DNA from: Kitasatospora indigofera
GTDB lineage: Bacteria; Actinomycetota; Actinomycetes; Streptomycetales; Streptomycetaceae
Direction of reading: 5' to 3'
Assembly: GCF_014655955.1 (NCBI RefSeq)
Contig: NZ_BNBO01000003.1
Coordinates: forward strand, 1 to 64,000
Length of the DNA stretch: 64,000 nt
Part shown: piece after piece, positions 21,354 through 31,691 of the stretch
How the letters are laid out: the number at the start of each line of letters is the position of its first letter
Position numbering within the stretch: position 1 is the stretch's first letter
The notes under the pieces: generated by a model
Databases searched by the model: none
Told to the model about the DNA's origin: nothing
Seen by the model: the letters and a program-made list of their open reading frames with translations, nothing else
Translations under genes and position numbers: made by a program

Positions 21354-22844
21354 ATGTCCGAAACCTCCCGGTCTCAAGCCCATGTGCACCGCGACACCCC
21401 TACCGGCACGGCCGTGCCGGCCGGACCGCGGAGCCCCGGGGTACGCAGAACCGCCTTGGGAGTCAGCGAGCTGATCCAGGCAGCGCTGCCGCTGATCACC
21501 GATTGGCTCCCCACCCAACGCTGGTACGCCGGCAAGGGGCGCGCCATCACCGGCCTCACGCCGGTGGTCGGCACCCCGCTGCAGGTCGGCGACCCCTCAC
21601 TGCTGCACCTGCTGCTGCGGGTCGAGCACGGGGCCACCGGCGGCACCCCGCAGGGGGACATCTACCAACTGCTGCTCGGCACCCGCACGGAGGAACCCGC
21701 CGGGATCGGCCCGGGCGCCGTGCTCGGCCGGCTCACCCAGGGGCCGTACGACGGCGCCGTGCTCTACGACGCGGTGCACGACCCGGAGCTGACCGGCCGA
21801 CTGCTGGAGCACCTGGCGACCGGCGACCGGTTCGGCTCGCTGTCCTTCCGCCGCACCCCGGGCCCCGGCCTGCCCGCCAACCTGCCGGGCCGGGCCAGCA
21901 CCGCCGAGCAGAGCAACAGCTCGGTGATCTACGGGACCTCGCTGATCCTCAAGCTGTTCCGCCGGATCAGCCCCGGCACCAACCCGGACCTCGAACTCTC
22001 GCTCGCCCTCTCGCGGGCCGGCTCCACCCGCATCCCGCGGGTCGCCGCCTGGTTCGAGAGCCGGCTGGAGCGCGCCGAGCCGGCCACCCTCGGCCTGCTC
22101 CAGCGCTACCTGCCGGACGCCGAGGACGGCTGGGAGCTGGCCCTGGACCAGGTCGGCCGGCTCAAGGGCGACCCGTCCCCCGGCAACTTCGCCATCGAGG
22201 CGCACCGGCTCGGCCGGGCCACCGCCGAGGTGCACCGGGTGCTCGCCCGCTCGATGCCGGTGGCCCGCCTGGACCGCACCCAGACCAGACAGCTCGCCAC
22301 CGCGATGGCCGACCGGCTCGACAGCGCCGTCGCCGCCGTCCCCGGCCTGCTGCGCTACCGCTCCGCACTGCGCAGCGCCTTCCAGCAGCTCGCGGACGCC
22401 CACCCGGACGGCATGCCCGTCCAGCGGATCCACGGCGACCTGCACCTGGGCCAGGCGATGCGCACCCCGCAGGGCTGGGTGCTGCTGGACTTCGAGGGCG
22501 AGCCCGCGAAGACGGTGGCCGAGCGCCGGGAGCCGCAGACCGCCCTGCGGGACGTCGCCGCGATGCTGCGGTCCTTCGACTACGCCGCCGCGCACCTGCT
22601 GGCCGGCGGCCCGGTCGACCCGGAGCTGGCGCACCTGGCGGCGGCCTGGGCCGCCCGCAACCGCACCGCGTACTGCGCGGGGTACACGGCCGGCGGGGGC
22701 ACCGACCCGGCGGCCTCGCCGGAGCTGATGCGCGCGCTGGAGATCGACAAGGCGGTGTACGAGGTGGTGTACGAGGCCAGGCACCGGCCCAGCTGGCTGC
22801 CCATCCCGCTCGCCGCCATCAACCGGCTGGCCCTGACCGTCTGA
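21354..22844 (+). CDS. mak: maltokinase Mak (Pep2)
   Basis: This 496-aa kinase phosphorylates maltose to maltose-1-phosphate with ATP, feeding GlgE. It has the aminoglycoside-phosphotransferase-like fold: an N-terminal cap with [26 protein letters not shown] near the nucleotide loop, catalytic [11 protein letters not shown] and metal-binding [19 protein letters not shown] 21354 follows GGGAAAGGGAG at an ideal distance. An in-frame GTG at 21240 would add 38 residues of unconserved sequence. The 235-bp gap after treS with a hairpin suggests some independent control, though read-through from glgE-treS is likely. Length agrees with stand-alone actinobacterial Mak. Confidence 0.95.
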   Translation: MSETSRSQAHVHRDTPTGTAVPAGPRSPGVRRTALGVSELIQAALPLITDWLPTQRWYAGKGRAITGLTPVVGTPLQVGDPSLLHLLLRVEHGATGGTPQGDIYQLLLGTRTEEPAGIGPGAVLGRLTQGPYDGAVLYDAVHDPELTGRLLEHLATGDRFGSLSFRRTPGPGLPANLPGRASTAEQSNSSVIYGTSLILKLFRRISPGTNPDLELSLALSRAGSTRIPRVAAWFESRLERAEPATLGLLQRYLPDAEDGWELALDQVGRLKGDPSPGNFAIEAHRLGRATAEVHRVLARSMPVARLDRTQTRQLATAMADRLDSAVAAVPGLLRYRSALRSAFQQLADAHPDGMPVQRIHGDLHLGQAMRTPQGWVLLDFEGEPAKTVAERREPQTALRDVAAMLRSFDYAAAHLLAGGPVDPELAHLAAAWAARNRTAYCAGYTAGGGTDPAASPELMRALEIDKAVYEVVYEARHRPSWLPIPLAAINRLALTV

Positions 22845-22912
22845 CCCGGCAGCCCGGCCGTCCGTCCCCGGCCGGGCCTCCCACCGCCCCTCCGATCCGT
22901 CCCCGCCCGACC

Positions 22913-22944
22913 GACCGCCCGACCGCCCGACCGCCCGACCGCCC
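22913..22944. repeat. 4 tandem copies of GACCGCCC
   Basis: Four exact 8-bp units fill the space between mak and glgB, with a partial unit just before them. This is a simple-sequence array that could vary in copy number. No regulatory role is evident. Confidence 0.7.
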
Positions 22945-23043
22945 GAATCCTCCGACCGGCCCTGTCCGTCGGCGCCGCTCGTCCGCCCCATCCGTCCGCA
23001 GGATCCGCCCCCCGCCGTACCGACCCCGCAGGAGGACCCCGTC

Positions 23044-25557
23044 GTGACTCCGCTCGACCTGCCAGGCCGCACCACCACCCCCGCCGTACCCGCGACCTTC
23101 CTCGCGGGCAAGGACTCACCGAGGCGAGAGCCCGTGGTGCCCCAGCGGGCCGAGCCGGAGCAGACCGCCCCGGCCCCGAGCGCCGGACGCCCGGACGCCG
23201 CACCCGCCGGCCGCGGTCCGGCCGGCGCCGGCCGGACGGGTGCCGCCGCACCCGGGAGCACCGCGCCCGCCGCCGCCGAACCCGTCAGCCCGGAAGCGGT
23301 GGCCACGGCCGCGCCCGGCATCGCCGCGGACGCCGCCCAGGCGGGCGCCCTGCGGCTGCCGGAGGCCCCGCTGCCGCCCTCCGAGGTCGACCGGCTGGTC
23401 TCCGGCGCGCACCACGACCCGCACGCCCTGCTCGGCGCCCACCCGACCAACGGCGGCACCGCGATCCGGGTGCTGCGCCCGTTCGCCGAGCGGGTGGTGG
23501 TGGAGACCGGCCAGGGCCCGGCCGAACTCACCCACCAGCAGAACGGCCTGTTCACCGGACTGCTGCCGGGCAGCGGCCTGCAGCGCGCCACCCTCGCCGA
23601 GCACCGGCTGCTGGTCACCTACCCCGGTGGCGGCCCGCTGCCGCAGTACGACGGCTACCGGGCCCGCCCGACCCTCGGCGAGCTCGACCTGCACCTGATC
23701 TCCGAGGGCCGCCACGAGCAGCTCTGGCGGGCCCTCGGCTCGCACCTGCGCACCGTGGACGGTGTCGACGGCACCGCCTTCGCCGTCTGGGCCCCGAACG
23801 CGGCCGGCGTCCGGCTGATCGGCGACTTCAACCACTGGGACGGCACCGGCCACCCGATGCGCTCGCTGGGCTCCTCCGGCATCTGGGAGCTCTTCGTGCC
23901 CGGCCTGGCCGAGGGCACCCAGTACAAGTACGAGATCCGCACCCGGGACGGCCGCACCCTCGACAAGGCCGACCCGCTGGCCCGGGCCACCCAGTGCCCG
24001 CCCGGCACCGCCTCCGTCGTCACCTCCTCCTCGTACACCTGGCAGGACGCCGACTGGATGGCCCGCCGCGCCCGGGTGGTCCACCACCGCGCGCCGATGT
24101 CGGTCTACGAGCTGCACCTCGCCTCCTGGCGGCCCGACCTCACCAGCTACCGCGAGATCGCCGAGGTGCTCCCCGGCTACCTGGAGGAGCTGAACTTCAC
24201 CCACGTGGAGTTCATGCCGGTGATGGAGCACCCCTTCGGCGGTTCCTGGGGCTACCAGGTCTCCGGCTTCTACGCGCCGACCGCCCGGCTGGGCGGCCCG
24301 GACGACTTCCGCCACCTGGTCGACACCCTGCACCGGCACGGCATCGGCGTGATCGTCGACTGGGTGCCGGCGCACTTCCCCAAGGACGACTTCGCGCTCG
24401 CCCGCTTCGACGGCGAGCCGCTCTACGAGCCCGCCGACCCGCTGCGGGCCGAGCACCCCGACTGGGGCACCCTGGAGTTCGACTACGGCCGCACCGAGGT
24501 CCGCAACTTCCTGGTCGCCAACGCGGTGTACTGGTGCGAGGAGTTCCACATCGACGGCCTGCGGGTGGACGCCGTCGCCTCGATGCTCTACCTCGACTAC
24601 TCCCGCGAGGGCGGCGCCTGGACCCCGAACCAGTTCGGCGGCCGGGAGAACCTGGACGCCGCGGCCTTCCTCCAGGAGATGAACGCCACCGTCTACCGGC
24701 GCTGCCCCGGCGTGATCACCATCGCCGAGGAGTCCACCGCCTGGGACGGCGTCACCCGCCCCACCGACAGCGGGGGCCTCGGCTTCGGCCTGAAGTGGAA
24801 CATGGGCTGGATGCACGACTCGCTGGTCTACATCTCCAAGGAGCCGGTGCACCGCAAGTACCACCACAACGAGATCACCTTCTCGATGGTGTACGCGTAC
24901 TCGGAGAACTACGTCCTGCCGATCTCGCACGACGAGGTGGTGCACGGCAAGCAGTCGCTGGTGTCCAAGATGCCCGGCGACTGGTGGCAGCAGCGTGCCA
25001 ACCACCGCGCCTACCTGGGCTTCATGTGGGCCCACCCCGGCAAGCAACTGCTGTTCATGGGACAGGAGTTCGCCCAGGGCGCCGAGTGGGACCACGAGCA
25101 CGGGCCGCAGTGGTGGGTGCTGGCCGACGACTGGCCGGGTGCCGCCGACCACCGGGGGGTGCGCGAGCTGGTCCGCGACCTCAACGGGGCCTACCTGGAG
25201 GCGCCCGCCCTGTGGGAGCAGGACACCACCCCCGACGGCTTCCGCTGGCTGGACGGCGGCGCCGCCGAGGACAACCTGCTCTCCTTCGTCCGGTACGCCG
25301 CCGACGGCACCCCGCTGGTGGCCGTCTGCAACTTCTCCCCCGTGGTGCGGCACGGCTACCGGGTCGGCCTGCCCACCCTGGCCGGCTCCGAGCAGCTGTG
25401 GGAGGAGGCCCTGAACACCGATGCCGAGGCGTACGGCGGCAGCGGGATCGCCAACTCCAGCCCGGTGAAGGCCGAGAAGGTCTCCTGGAACGGGCAGGAC
25501 CGCAGCGCCGAGCTCGTCCTCCCGCCGCTGGCGACGGTCTGGCTGCGCCCGGCCTGA
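23044..25557 (+). CDS. glgB: 1,4-alpha-glucan branching enzyme GlgB
   Basis: This 837-aa GH13_9 enzyme makes alpha-1,6 branches in the glucan built by GlgE. The first ~110 residues are Ala/Pro/Gly-rich and not part of the fold. They are followed by an N1 module ([19 protein letters not shown]), CBM48 (about 230-330, [20 protein letters not shown]) and the barrel. The nucleophile is Asp509 ([14 protein letters not shown]) and the acid/base Glu562 (ITIAEEST). The spacing of 53 equals that of E. coli GlgB 405/458. [13 protein letters not shown] supplies the transition-state residues. GTG 23044 has AGGAGGACC upstream. It is about 60-100 residues longer than typical homologues, all at the N-terminus, echoing the GlgE extension. 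Confidence 0.97.
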   Translation: MTPLDLPGRTTTPAVPATFLAGKDSPRREPVVPQRAEPEQTAPAPSAGRPDAAPAGRGPAGAGRTGAAAPGSTAPAAAEPVSPEAVATAAPGIAADAAQAGALRLPEAPLPPSEVDRLVSGAHHDPHALLGAHPTNGGTAIRVLRPFAERVVVETGQGPAELTHQQNGLFTGLLPGSGLQRATLAEHRLLVTYPGGGPLPQYDGYRARPTLGELDLHLISEGRHEQLWRALGSHLRTVDGVDGTAFAVWAPNAAGVRLIGDFNHWDGTGHPMRSLGSSGIWELFVPGLAEGTQYKYEIRTRDGRTLDKADPLARATQCPPGTASVVTSSSYTWQDADWMARRARVVHHRAPMSVYELHLASWRPDLTSYREIAEVLPGYLEELNFTHVEFMPVMEHPFGGSWGYQVSGFYAPTARLGGPDDFRHLVDTLHRHGIGVIVDWVPAHFPKDDFALARFDGEPLYEPADPLRAEHPDWGTLEFDYGRTEVRNFLVANAVYWCEEFHIDGLRVDAVASMLYLDYSREGGAWTPNQFGGRENLDAAAFLQEMNATVYRRCPGVITIAEESTAWDGVTRPTDSGGLGFGLKWNMGWMHDSLVYISKEPVHRKYHHNEITFSMVYAYSENYVLPISHDEVVHGKQSLVSKMPGDWWQQRANHRAYLGFMWAHPGKQLLFMGQEFAQGAEWDHEHGPQWWVLADDWPGAADHRGVRELVRDLNGAYLEAPALWEQDTTPDGFRWLDGGAAEDNLLSFVRYAADGTPLVAVCNFSPVVRHGYRVGLPTLAGSEQLWEEALNTDAEAYGGSGIANSSPVKAEKVSWNGQDRSAELVLPPLATVWLRPA

Positions 25558-25624
25558 CCGCACCCGCACCGCCGCGCACCACAGGCAGCACACCCGCCCG
25601 GGCCCGCCGCCGCGGGACCGGGAC

Positions 25625-25657
25625 GCAGCACCGGGACGCCGGACGTCCCGGTGCTGC
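25625..25657 (+). terminator. perfect 14-bp terminator hairpin after glgB
   Basis: GCAGCACCGGGACG and CGTCCCGGTGCTGC flank a 5-nt loop, 68 bp past the glgB stop. It closes the glg cluster. Confidence 0.85.
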
Positions 25658-25723
25658 CGTGCGTCCGGCCCCGGGCCACCGCCGCCGGGCCCGCCGGCGG
25701 ACGGCAGCGGTCAGCCCCGGCCG

Positions 25724-25752
25724 TTGTGGGCGGACCGGCCCGGCCCTAAGGT
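25724..25752 (+). promoter_or_regulatory. candidate vegetative promoter
   Basis: TTGTGG (25724-25729) and TAAGGT (25747-25752) are separated by 17 bp, a reasonable HrdB-type pair. The GTG at 25790 lies about 30 nt from the expected transcript start. The TTG here could also be misread as a start codon. Confidence 0.5.
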
Positions 25753-25789
25753 TGCGAGACTGATCGTCAACAGTGCGGGGGGCGCTGTC

Positions 25790-26464
25790 GTGTTCGTGCT
25801 GCTGCTCTGGCTGTTCGCCCTGACGCCCGTGCTCTGCTGGGCGCGGCTGGCCCGCACCCGCCTCGTCGGGGCGGCCACCGGGGTCGTGCTGGCCGGCCTC
25901 GCGGCCGCCCTGCTGGCCCTGGACCACGGCCTGCTCTTCAGCCGGGCCGCGGTCGAGGCGCACGCCGGCTACCCGGTCGCGGCCGCCGCGGTGATCACGG
26001 CGGGCGCCCTGGCCGAGCGCCGGCTGCGCGGACCGCGGCCGGGATCCGCGCCCGGCCGCCGGGCCGCAGCGGTGGCGGCGGCACTGGCCGCCCACACACT
26101 GGCGGCCGCCGTCGGCGTGACGGCCTGGACGATGTTCCTCGGCGATCCGTACTACCCGGGCCTCGCCGAACTGCCGCTGCCGCCCGGCCTGCGGATCGCC
26201 TCGGACAGCGGCACCTCCCCCGGCTGCGCGCTCGGCGGCTGCAGCCGGACGCTGGCCCTCGCCGCACCCGCCGGCCAGTCACCCGCCGAGGCCGCCGAGC
26301 GGCTGCGGGCCGGGCTCGCCGACGAAGGCTGGACCCCGGGCCCCGGCGGATGCCTCCAGCACCCGCACGGCTGGCTGCTGGACGACCGGAGGGTGCAGGT
26401 CTGGATCTCGCCCGGCGAGACCGTCGTCCAGGTCGAACTGGTCGGCGCCGACCTCTACCACTGA
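25790..26464 (+). CDS. membrane protein of unknown function
   Basis: I do not recognise this 224-aa protein. Its N-terminus is hydrophobic (VFVLLLWLFALTPVLCW), and there are about four predicted membrane segments in the first 125 residues. A soluble tail of about 90 residues follows with four Cys (SPGCALGGCSRT, GGCLQHPHGW) and a strand-rich end RVQVWISPGETVVQVELV. The Cys pairs suggest disulfides if this part is extracytoplasmic. GTG 25790 is preferred because a promoter-like pair overlaps the more upstream in-frame TTG at 25724; GGGGGG upstream may serve as ribosome site. It sits alone between the glgB terminator and pta. Confidence 0.6.
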   Translation: MFVLLLWLFALTPVLCWARLARTRLVGAATGVVLAGLAAALLALDHGLLFSRAAVEAHAGYPVAAAAVITAGALAERRLRGPRPGSAPGRRAAAVAAALAAHTLAAAVGVTAWTMFLGDPYYPGLAELPLPPGLRIASDSGTSPGCALGGCSRTLALAAPAGQSPAEAAERLRAGLADEGWTPGPGGCLQHPHGWLLDDRRVQVWISPGETVVQVELVGADLYH

Positions 26465-26577
26465 GCCGCCAGGCCCGGCCCGGGCCCCGGGAATTCACCC
26501 GAGTGCAAACGCCCGTCCTAAATGCGAAGGTAGGGTCAATATGACCATCTGAGGCAGCAGGAAGCGGAGGCATCCAC

Positions 26578-28743
26578 GTGGCGCGCAGCGTGTACGTGAC
26601 CGGGATCGACCGGGGTGACGGCCGGCAGGCCGTCGAACTGGGGGTCATGGAACTGCTCACCCGCCAGGTGGACCGCGTCGGCGTCTTCCGCCCGCTGGTG
26701 CACGCGCACGCGCCCGGCGGCGACCACGTGGTCGAACTGCTCCGCGACCGCTACCGGCTGGACCTGCCCACCACCGAGATGTACGGCCTCACCTACGAGG
26801 CGGCGGCCGCCCTGCAGGCGGCGCAGGGCCAGGACGAGCTGGTCGGCGCCCTGGTGGAGCGGTTCCGCGCGCTGGAGCGCGACTGCCAGGCCGTCCTGAT
26901 CCTCGGCACCGACTTCGCCGGCACCAACATCCCCGACGAACTGGCCTTCAACGCCCGCCTGGCCAACGAGTTCGGCGCCGCCGTCCTGCCGGTGGTGGGC
27001 GGCCACGCCGAGGACGCGCAGGCGGTGGTCGCCGAGGTGCGCAACGCCTACCGGGCCTACCGGGACCTGGGCTGCGCCACCCTGGCGATGATCGCCAACC
27101 GGGTCGCCCCCGACGCCGCGCCGGAGGTCCTGCGGGCTCTGGCCGAGAAACTGCCGATCCCGGCGTACGTGATCCCCGAGGAGCCGGCCCTCGCCGCCCC
27201 GACGGTCGCGCAGCTGGTCGAGGCGACCGGCGCGGAGCTGCTGCTCGGGGACGCCGCGGGCCTGGCCCGGGACGTCCGCGGCTTCGTCTTCGGCGGCGCC
27301 ATGCTGCCGACCTTCCTCACCGCGCTGACCGAGGGCGCCCTGGTGGTCACCCCCGGGGACCGCGCCGACCTGGTGATCGGCTCGCTGGCCGCGCACGCGG
27401 CCGGCGCCCCGCCGATCGCCGGCGTCCTGCTGACGCTCGGCCAGCACCCCGGCCCCAACGTGATGGCGCTGGCCGCCCGGCTCGCCCCCGGCACCCCGGT
27501 CGCGGTCGTCCCGGAGGGCAGCTGGATCACCGCCGCCGCGCTGACCCACCTGGAGGGCCGGCTCGACGCGGCCGGCCCGCGGAAGGCCGAGATCGCCCTG
27601 GGCCTCTTCGAACTGCACGTGGACACCGCGGAGTTGACCAAGCGGATCGAGCTGAGCCGGTCCGAGCGGGTCACCCCGATGATGTTCGAGCACGAGTTGC
27701 TGGAGCGGGCCCGCGCCGTCCGCCGGCACGTCGTCCTGCCGGAGGGCACCGAGGAGCGGGTGCTGCGCGCCGCCGAGGTGCTGCTGCGCCGCAACATCTG
27801 CGACCTCACCCTGCTCGGCGACCCGGAGGAGGTCCGCCGCAAGGCCTCCTCGCTCGGCCTGGACCTGCCGGCCGAGTCCGCGGGGGACCGCGCCCGGCTG
27901 CGGATCGTCGACCCGGCCACCAGCCCGCTGCGCCAGCAGTTCGCCGAGCTGTACACCCGGCTCCGCGCCCACAAGGGCATGACGGTGGAGCTCGCGCTGG
28001 ACGTGGTCACCGACGTCTCGTACTTCGGCACCCTGATGGTCCAGGAGGGCATCGCCGACGGCATGGTCTCCGGCGCCGTGCACTCCACCGCCGCGACCAT
28101 CCGGCCCGCCTTCGAGGTGATCAAGACCTCGCCGGGCGCCGCCATCGTCTCCTCGGTCTTCTTCATGTGCCTCGCCGACAAGGTGCTGGTCTACGGCGAC
28201 TGCGCGGTCAACCCCGACCCGGACGCCCAGCAGCTCGCCGACATCGCCGTCCAGTCCGCCGAGACGGCCGCCCAGTTCGGCGTCGAGCCGCGGGTCGCGA
28301 TGCTCTCCTACTCCACCGGCACCTCCGGCTCGGGCGCGGACGTGGACAAGGTCCGCAAGGCCACCGAGCTGGTCCGGCAGCTGCGCCCGGACCTCCTGGT
28401 CGAGGGGCCGATCCAGTACGACGCGGCGGTGGACGCCCACGTCGCGGCCACCAAGCTGCCGGGCTCGGCGGTGGCCGGGCGGGCGACGGTGCTGGTCTTC
28501 CCCGACCTGAACACCGGCAACAACACCTACAAGGCCGTCCAGCGGTCGGCCGGCGCGGTGGCGGTCGGCCCGGTGCTGCAGGGCCTGCGCAAGCCGGTCA
28601 ACGACCTCTCGCGCGGCGCGCTGGTCGAGGACATCGTCAACACCGTGGCCATCACCGCGATCCAGTCGCAGACCGGCCGTCCCGCCGACGGCGCCGGCAC
28701 CGACCCCGGCACGGACAACCCCGAAGGAGCGCAGCAGAGTTGA
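26578..28743 (+). CDS. pta: phosphate acetyltransferase Pta
   Basis: This 721-aa enzyme converts acetyl-CoA and phosphate to acetyl phosphate. It has the long three-domain form: a BioD-like N-domain (about 1-200), a DRTGG regulatory domain (about 215-330) and the PTA_PTB catalytic domain (about 380-705; DGMVSGAVHSTAATIRPAF and FPDLNTGNNTYKAVQR). In the N-domain the P-loop position reads TGIDRGDGRQ, so the usual nucleotide-binding Lys is missing, as in many actinobacterial homologues. GTG 26578 is preceded by GCGGAGG. The stop overlaps the ackA TTG start, so the two enzymes are coupled, as expected for the acetate-forming pathway. Confidence 0.97.
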   Translation: MARSVYVTGIDRGDGRQAVELGVMELLTRQVDRVGVFRPLVHAHAPGGDHVVELLRDRYRLDLPTTEMYGLTYEAAAALQAAQGQDELVGALVERFRALERDCQAVLILGTDFAGTNIPDELAFNARLANEFGAAVLPVVGGHAEDAQAVVAEVRNAYRAYRDLGCATLAMIANRVAPDAAPEVLRALAEKLPIPAYVIPEEPALAAPTVAQLVEATGAELLLGDAAGLARDVRGFVFGGAMLPTFLTALTEGALVVTPGDRADLVIGSLAAHAAGAPPIAGVLLTLGQHPGPNVMALAARLAPGTPVAVVPEGSWITAAALTHLEGRLDAAGPRKAEIALGLFELHVDTAELTKRIELSRSERVTPMMFEHELLERARAVRRHVVLPEGTEERVLRAAEVLLRRNICDLTLLGDPEEVRRKASSLGLDLPAESAGDRARLRIVDPATSPLRQQFAELYTRLRAHKGMTVELALDVVTDVSYFGTLMVQEGIADGMVSGAVHSTAATIRPAFEVIKTSPGAAIVSSVFFMCLADKVLVYGDCAVNPDPDAQQLADIAVQSAETAAQFGVEPRVAMLSYSTGTSGSGADVDKVRKATELVRQLRPDLLVEGPIQYDAAVDAHVAATKLPGSAVAGRATVLVFPDLNTGNNTYKAVQRSAGAVAVGPVLQGLRKPVNDLSRGALVEDIVNTVAITAIQSQTGRPADGAGTDPGTDNPEGAQQS

Positions 28744-29966
28744 GCGAAGGCACCCGGGTCCTCGTGCTGAACGCGGGATCGTCCTCGGTGAAGTACCAGC
28801 TGATCGACATGCTGGACGGCTCCCGGCAGGCCTCCGGCCTGGTGGAGCGGATCGGCGAGCCGGCCGGCCGGCTGGTGCACACCCCGCCCGGCGGGCAGCG
28901 GCGCGAGTCGCTGCAGGCCTTCCCCGACCACGGCGCGGCGCTGAAGGCCGTCGCCGGGGAGCTGGCCGCCGACGGCCTCGACCTGGACTCCCCGGAACTC
29001 GCCGCGATCGGCCACCGGGTGGTGCACGGCGGGCTCCGGTTCACCGAGCCGACCCTGGTCACCGACGAGGTGCTGGCCGAGATCCGCCGGCTGATCCCGG
29101 TCGCGCCGCTGCACAACCCGGCCAACATCACCGGCATCGAGGTGGCCCGGGCGCTGCGGCCGGACCTGCCGCAGGTGGCCGTCTTCGACACCGCCTTCCA
29201 CACCGGCATGCCCGAGCACGCGGCCCGGTACGCGATCGACCGGCAGGTCGCGGACGAGCACCGGGTGCGCCGCTACGGCTTCCACGGCACCTCCCACCAG
29301 TACGTCTCGCGGGCCACCGCCCGGCTGCTGGGCAAGGACCCGGCCGAGGTCAACGTGATCGTGCTGCACCTGGGCAACGGCGGCTCCGCCTCGGCGGTGG
29401 CGGGCGGGCGCTGCGTGGAGACCTCGATGGGGCTCACCCCGCTGGAGGGGCTGGTGATGGGCACCCGGTCCGGCGACGTCGACGCCGGCGTGGTGTTCCA
29501 CCTGCACCGGGTCGGCGGGCTGTCGGTCGACGAGATCGACGACCTGCTGAACCGCCGCAGCGGCCTGCTCGGCCTGTGCGGGGACAACGACATGCGGGAG
29601 ATCCTGCGCCGCTCCGAGGAGGGCGACGCGGACGCCCGGCTGGCGTTCGAGGTGTACGTCCACCGGCTGCGCAAGTACATCGGCGCCTACTACGCGGTGC
29701 TCGGCCGGGTGGACGCGATCGCGTTCACGGCGGGCGTCGGCGAGAACGCGGCGCCGGTGCGGGCCGCGGCGACGGCCGGCCTGGAGGCGCTGGGCATCGC
29801 GGTGGACCCGGCGCTGAACTCGATCCGCTCCGACCGGGCCCGGGTGATCTCCCCGGAATTCCTCCGCACCGGGGGGGCTCCGCGGGTGACCGTCGCCGTG
29901 GTGCCCACCGACGAGGAGCTGGAGATCGCCCGCCAGGCCTTCGCGCTGGTCCGCACGGGGGCCTGA
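28740..29966 (+). CDS. ackA: acetate kinase AckA
   Basis: This 408-aa ASKHA-fold kinase makes ATP and acetate from acetyl phosphate. Motifs are VLNAGSSSVKYQL at the N-terminus, HRVVHGGLRF, ARYGFHGTSHQYV-type sequence (YGFHGTSHQYVS), HLGNGGSASAVAGG, MGTRSGDVDAGV and FTAGVGENA. The start is TTG 28740, unusual but well supported: GAAGGAG lies 10 nt upstream, it overlaps the pta TGA (28741-28743), and it places the conserved NAGSSS at residue 11, as in homologues. Length agrees with the family (~400 aa). Confidence 0.96.
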   Translation: MSEGTRVLVLNAGSSSVKYQLIDMLDGSRQASGLVERIGEPAGRLVHTPPGGQRRESLQAFPDHGAALKAVAGELAADGLDLDSPELAAIGHRVVHGGLRFTEPTLVTDEVLAEIRRLIPVAPLHNPANITGIEVARALRPDLPQVAVFDTAFHTGMPEHAARYAIDRQVADEHRVRRYGFHGTSHQYVSRATARLLGKDPAEVNVIVLHLGNGGSASAVAGGRCVETSMGLTPLEGLVMGTRSGDVDAGVVFHLHRVGGLSVDEIDDLLNRRSGLLGLCGDNDMREILRRSEEGDADARLAFEVYVHRLRKYIGAYYAVLGRVDAIAFTAGVGENAAPVRAAATAGLEALGIAVDPALNSIRSDRARVISPEFLRTGGAPRVTVAVVPTDEELEIARQAFALVRTGA

Positions 29967-30060
29967 GAAGACCGCTGGTCCACGCGTCGTCCCACCCTTC
30001 GGAATGCTTCGTCGGCGATCCCTGGTGATTCGCGCCGAATGCCCCCATAACACGAACGGA

Positions 30061-30066
30061 TAGACT
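30061..30066 (+). promoter_or_regulatory. candidate -10 of a leaderless pyk transcript
   Basis: TAGACT ends 7 nt before the pyk ATG (30074), and no ribosome-binding site is visible between them. I find no good -35. The leaderless reading is inference from spacing. Confidence 0.35.
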
Positions 30067-30073
30067 GACCCAT

Positions 30074-31504
30074 ATGCGCCGAGCGAAAATTGTCTGCACC
30101 CTGGGTCCGGCGACGGACTCCTACGAACAGCTGAAGGCCATCGTCGAGGCGGGCATGAACGTCGCCCGACTCAACATGAGCCACGGCTCCCACCCGGAGC
30201 ACGAGGAGCGGTACCGCAAGGTCCGCCAGGTGTCCGAGGACACCGGACGCCCGATCGGCATCCTCGCCGACCTGCAGGGTCCGAAGATCCGCCTGGCGAC
30301 CTTCGCCAACGGACCGGTGACCGTCGACAACGGCGACGAGTTCACCATCACCACCGAGGACGTCCCCGGTGACCAGCACATCTGCGGTACCACCTACAAG
30401 GGCCTGCCCGGCGACGTGAAGCCCGGCGACCCGGTTCTGATCAACGACGGCGTCATCGCGCTGGAGGTCGTCAGCGTCGACGGCCCCCGCGTGAAGACCG
30501 TCGTCGTCGAGGGCGGCGTGCTCTCGAACAACAAGGGCATCAACCTCCCCGGTGCCGCCGTCAACGTCCCCGCCCTGTCCGAGAAGGACAAGGACGACCT
30601 GCGCTTCGCGCTGGAGCTGGGCGTCGACATGGTCGCGCTGTCCTTCGTCCGAAACGCCGCGGACATCGACGACGTGCACAAGGTGATGGACGAGGTCGGC
30701 ATCCGCGTGCCGGTCATCGCCAAGATCGAGAAGCCGCAGGCCGTCGAGGCGATGGAGGAGATCGTCCTCGCCTTCGACGCCATCATGGTCGCCCGTGGCG
30801 ACCTCGCCGTCGAGTACCCGCTGGAGCGGGTGCCGCTGGTCCAGAAGCAGCTGATCACCCTGGCCCGCCGCAACGCGAAGCCGGTCATCGTCGCCACCCA
30901 GATGATGGAGTCGATGATCCACGCCTCGCGCCCGACCCGCGCCGAGGCCTCCGACGTCGCCAACGCCATCCTGGACGGTGCCGACGCGGTCATGCTGTCC
31001 GCCGAGTCGAGCGTCGGCAAGTTCCCGGTCGAGACCGTGCGCACCATGAGCCGGATCGCCGAGACCGCCGAGGAGCAGCTGCTGGAGCAGGGCCTGCAGC
31101 CGCTGAACCCGGGCCGCAAGCCGCGCACCCAGGGCGGCTCGATCGCCCGCGCCGCGTGCGAGCTGGGCGACTTCCTCAACGCCAAGTCGCTGGTCGCCTT
31201 CACCAAGTCCGGTGACACGGCCCGCCGGCTGTCGCGCTACCGCTCGCCGATCCCGGTGGTCGCGTTCACCCCGGACGCCGCCACCCGCAACCAGCTCACC
31301 CTGAGCTGGGGCGTCGAGTCGCACGTGACCGAGCAGGTCGGCTCGACCGACGAGATGGTGCTCCAGGTCGACCGCGAGCTGCTGCGCATGGGCGACCTCA
31401 CCGAGGGCGACACCGTGATCGTCACCGCCGGTTCGCCCCCCGGCGTCCCCGGCAACACCAACATGGTCCAGGTGCACCACCTGGGCACGCGCGCCGACGT
31501 CTGA
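30074..31504 (+). CDS. pyk: pyruvate kinase Pyk
   Basis: This 476-aa enzyme converts phosphoenolpyruvate and ADP to pyruvate and ATP. Motifs are KIVCTLGPAT at the N-terminus, NVARLNMSHG, the B-domain (about 68-165), the catalytic VIAKIEKPQAVEAM with its Lys, and MVARGDLAVEYPLERVP and PTRAEASDVANAILDGADA. The C-domain (after about residue 345) is complete. The gene lies 107 bp after ackA and lacks a clear Shine-Dalgarno site; a -10-like TAGACT at 30061 suggests a leaderless mRNA. It is closed by a strong terminator. Together with pta-ackA it forms a pyruvate/acetate block next to the storage-glucan genes. Confidence 0.97.
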   Translation: MRRAKIVCTLGPATDSYEQLKAIVEAGMNVARLNMSHGSHPEHEERYRKVRQVSEDTGRPIGILADLQGPKIRLATFANGPVTVDNGDEFTITTEDVPGDQHICGTTYKGLPGDVKPGDPVLINDGVIALEVVSVDGPRVKTVVVEGGVLSNNKGINLPGAAVNVPALSEKDKDDLRFALELGVDMVALSFVRNAADIDDVHKVMDEVGIRVPVIAKIEKPQAVEAMEEIVLAFDAIMVARGDLAVEYPLERVPLVQKQLITLARRNAKPVIVATQMMESMIHASRPTRAEASDVANAILDGADAVMLSAESSVGKFPVETVRTMSRIAETAEEQLLEQGLQPLNPGRKPRTQGGSIARAACELGDFLNAKSLVAFTKSGDTARRLSRYRSPIPVVAFTPDAATRNQLTLSWGVESHVTEQVGSTDEMVLQVDRELLRMGDLTEGDTVIVTAGSPPGVPGNTNMVQVHHLGTRADV

Positions 31505-31520
31505 GCCGGCGCCCGACGCC

Positions 31521-31560
31521 CGCAGGGCGGCCCCTCCGATGCCGGAGGGGCCGCCCTGCG
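31521..31560. terminator. perfect 17-bp bidirectional terminator
   Basis: The stem at 31521-31537 pairs exactly with 31544-31560 around GATGCC. It separates pyk from the convergent gene ending at 31692. Confidence 0.9.
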
Positions 31561-31691
31561 GCGTTCCCGGGGCCGGACCGGGCGGGCCGTTCCCGGCCCC
31601 GGGCAGGGCCGGGCGGGGGCAGCACGCCCCAGGCCCGGCCGGGTGGGCCGGCCGGGCCTGGGGAGGGTGACGAACGAGGCTGGACGGCCCG

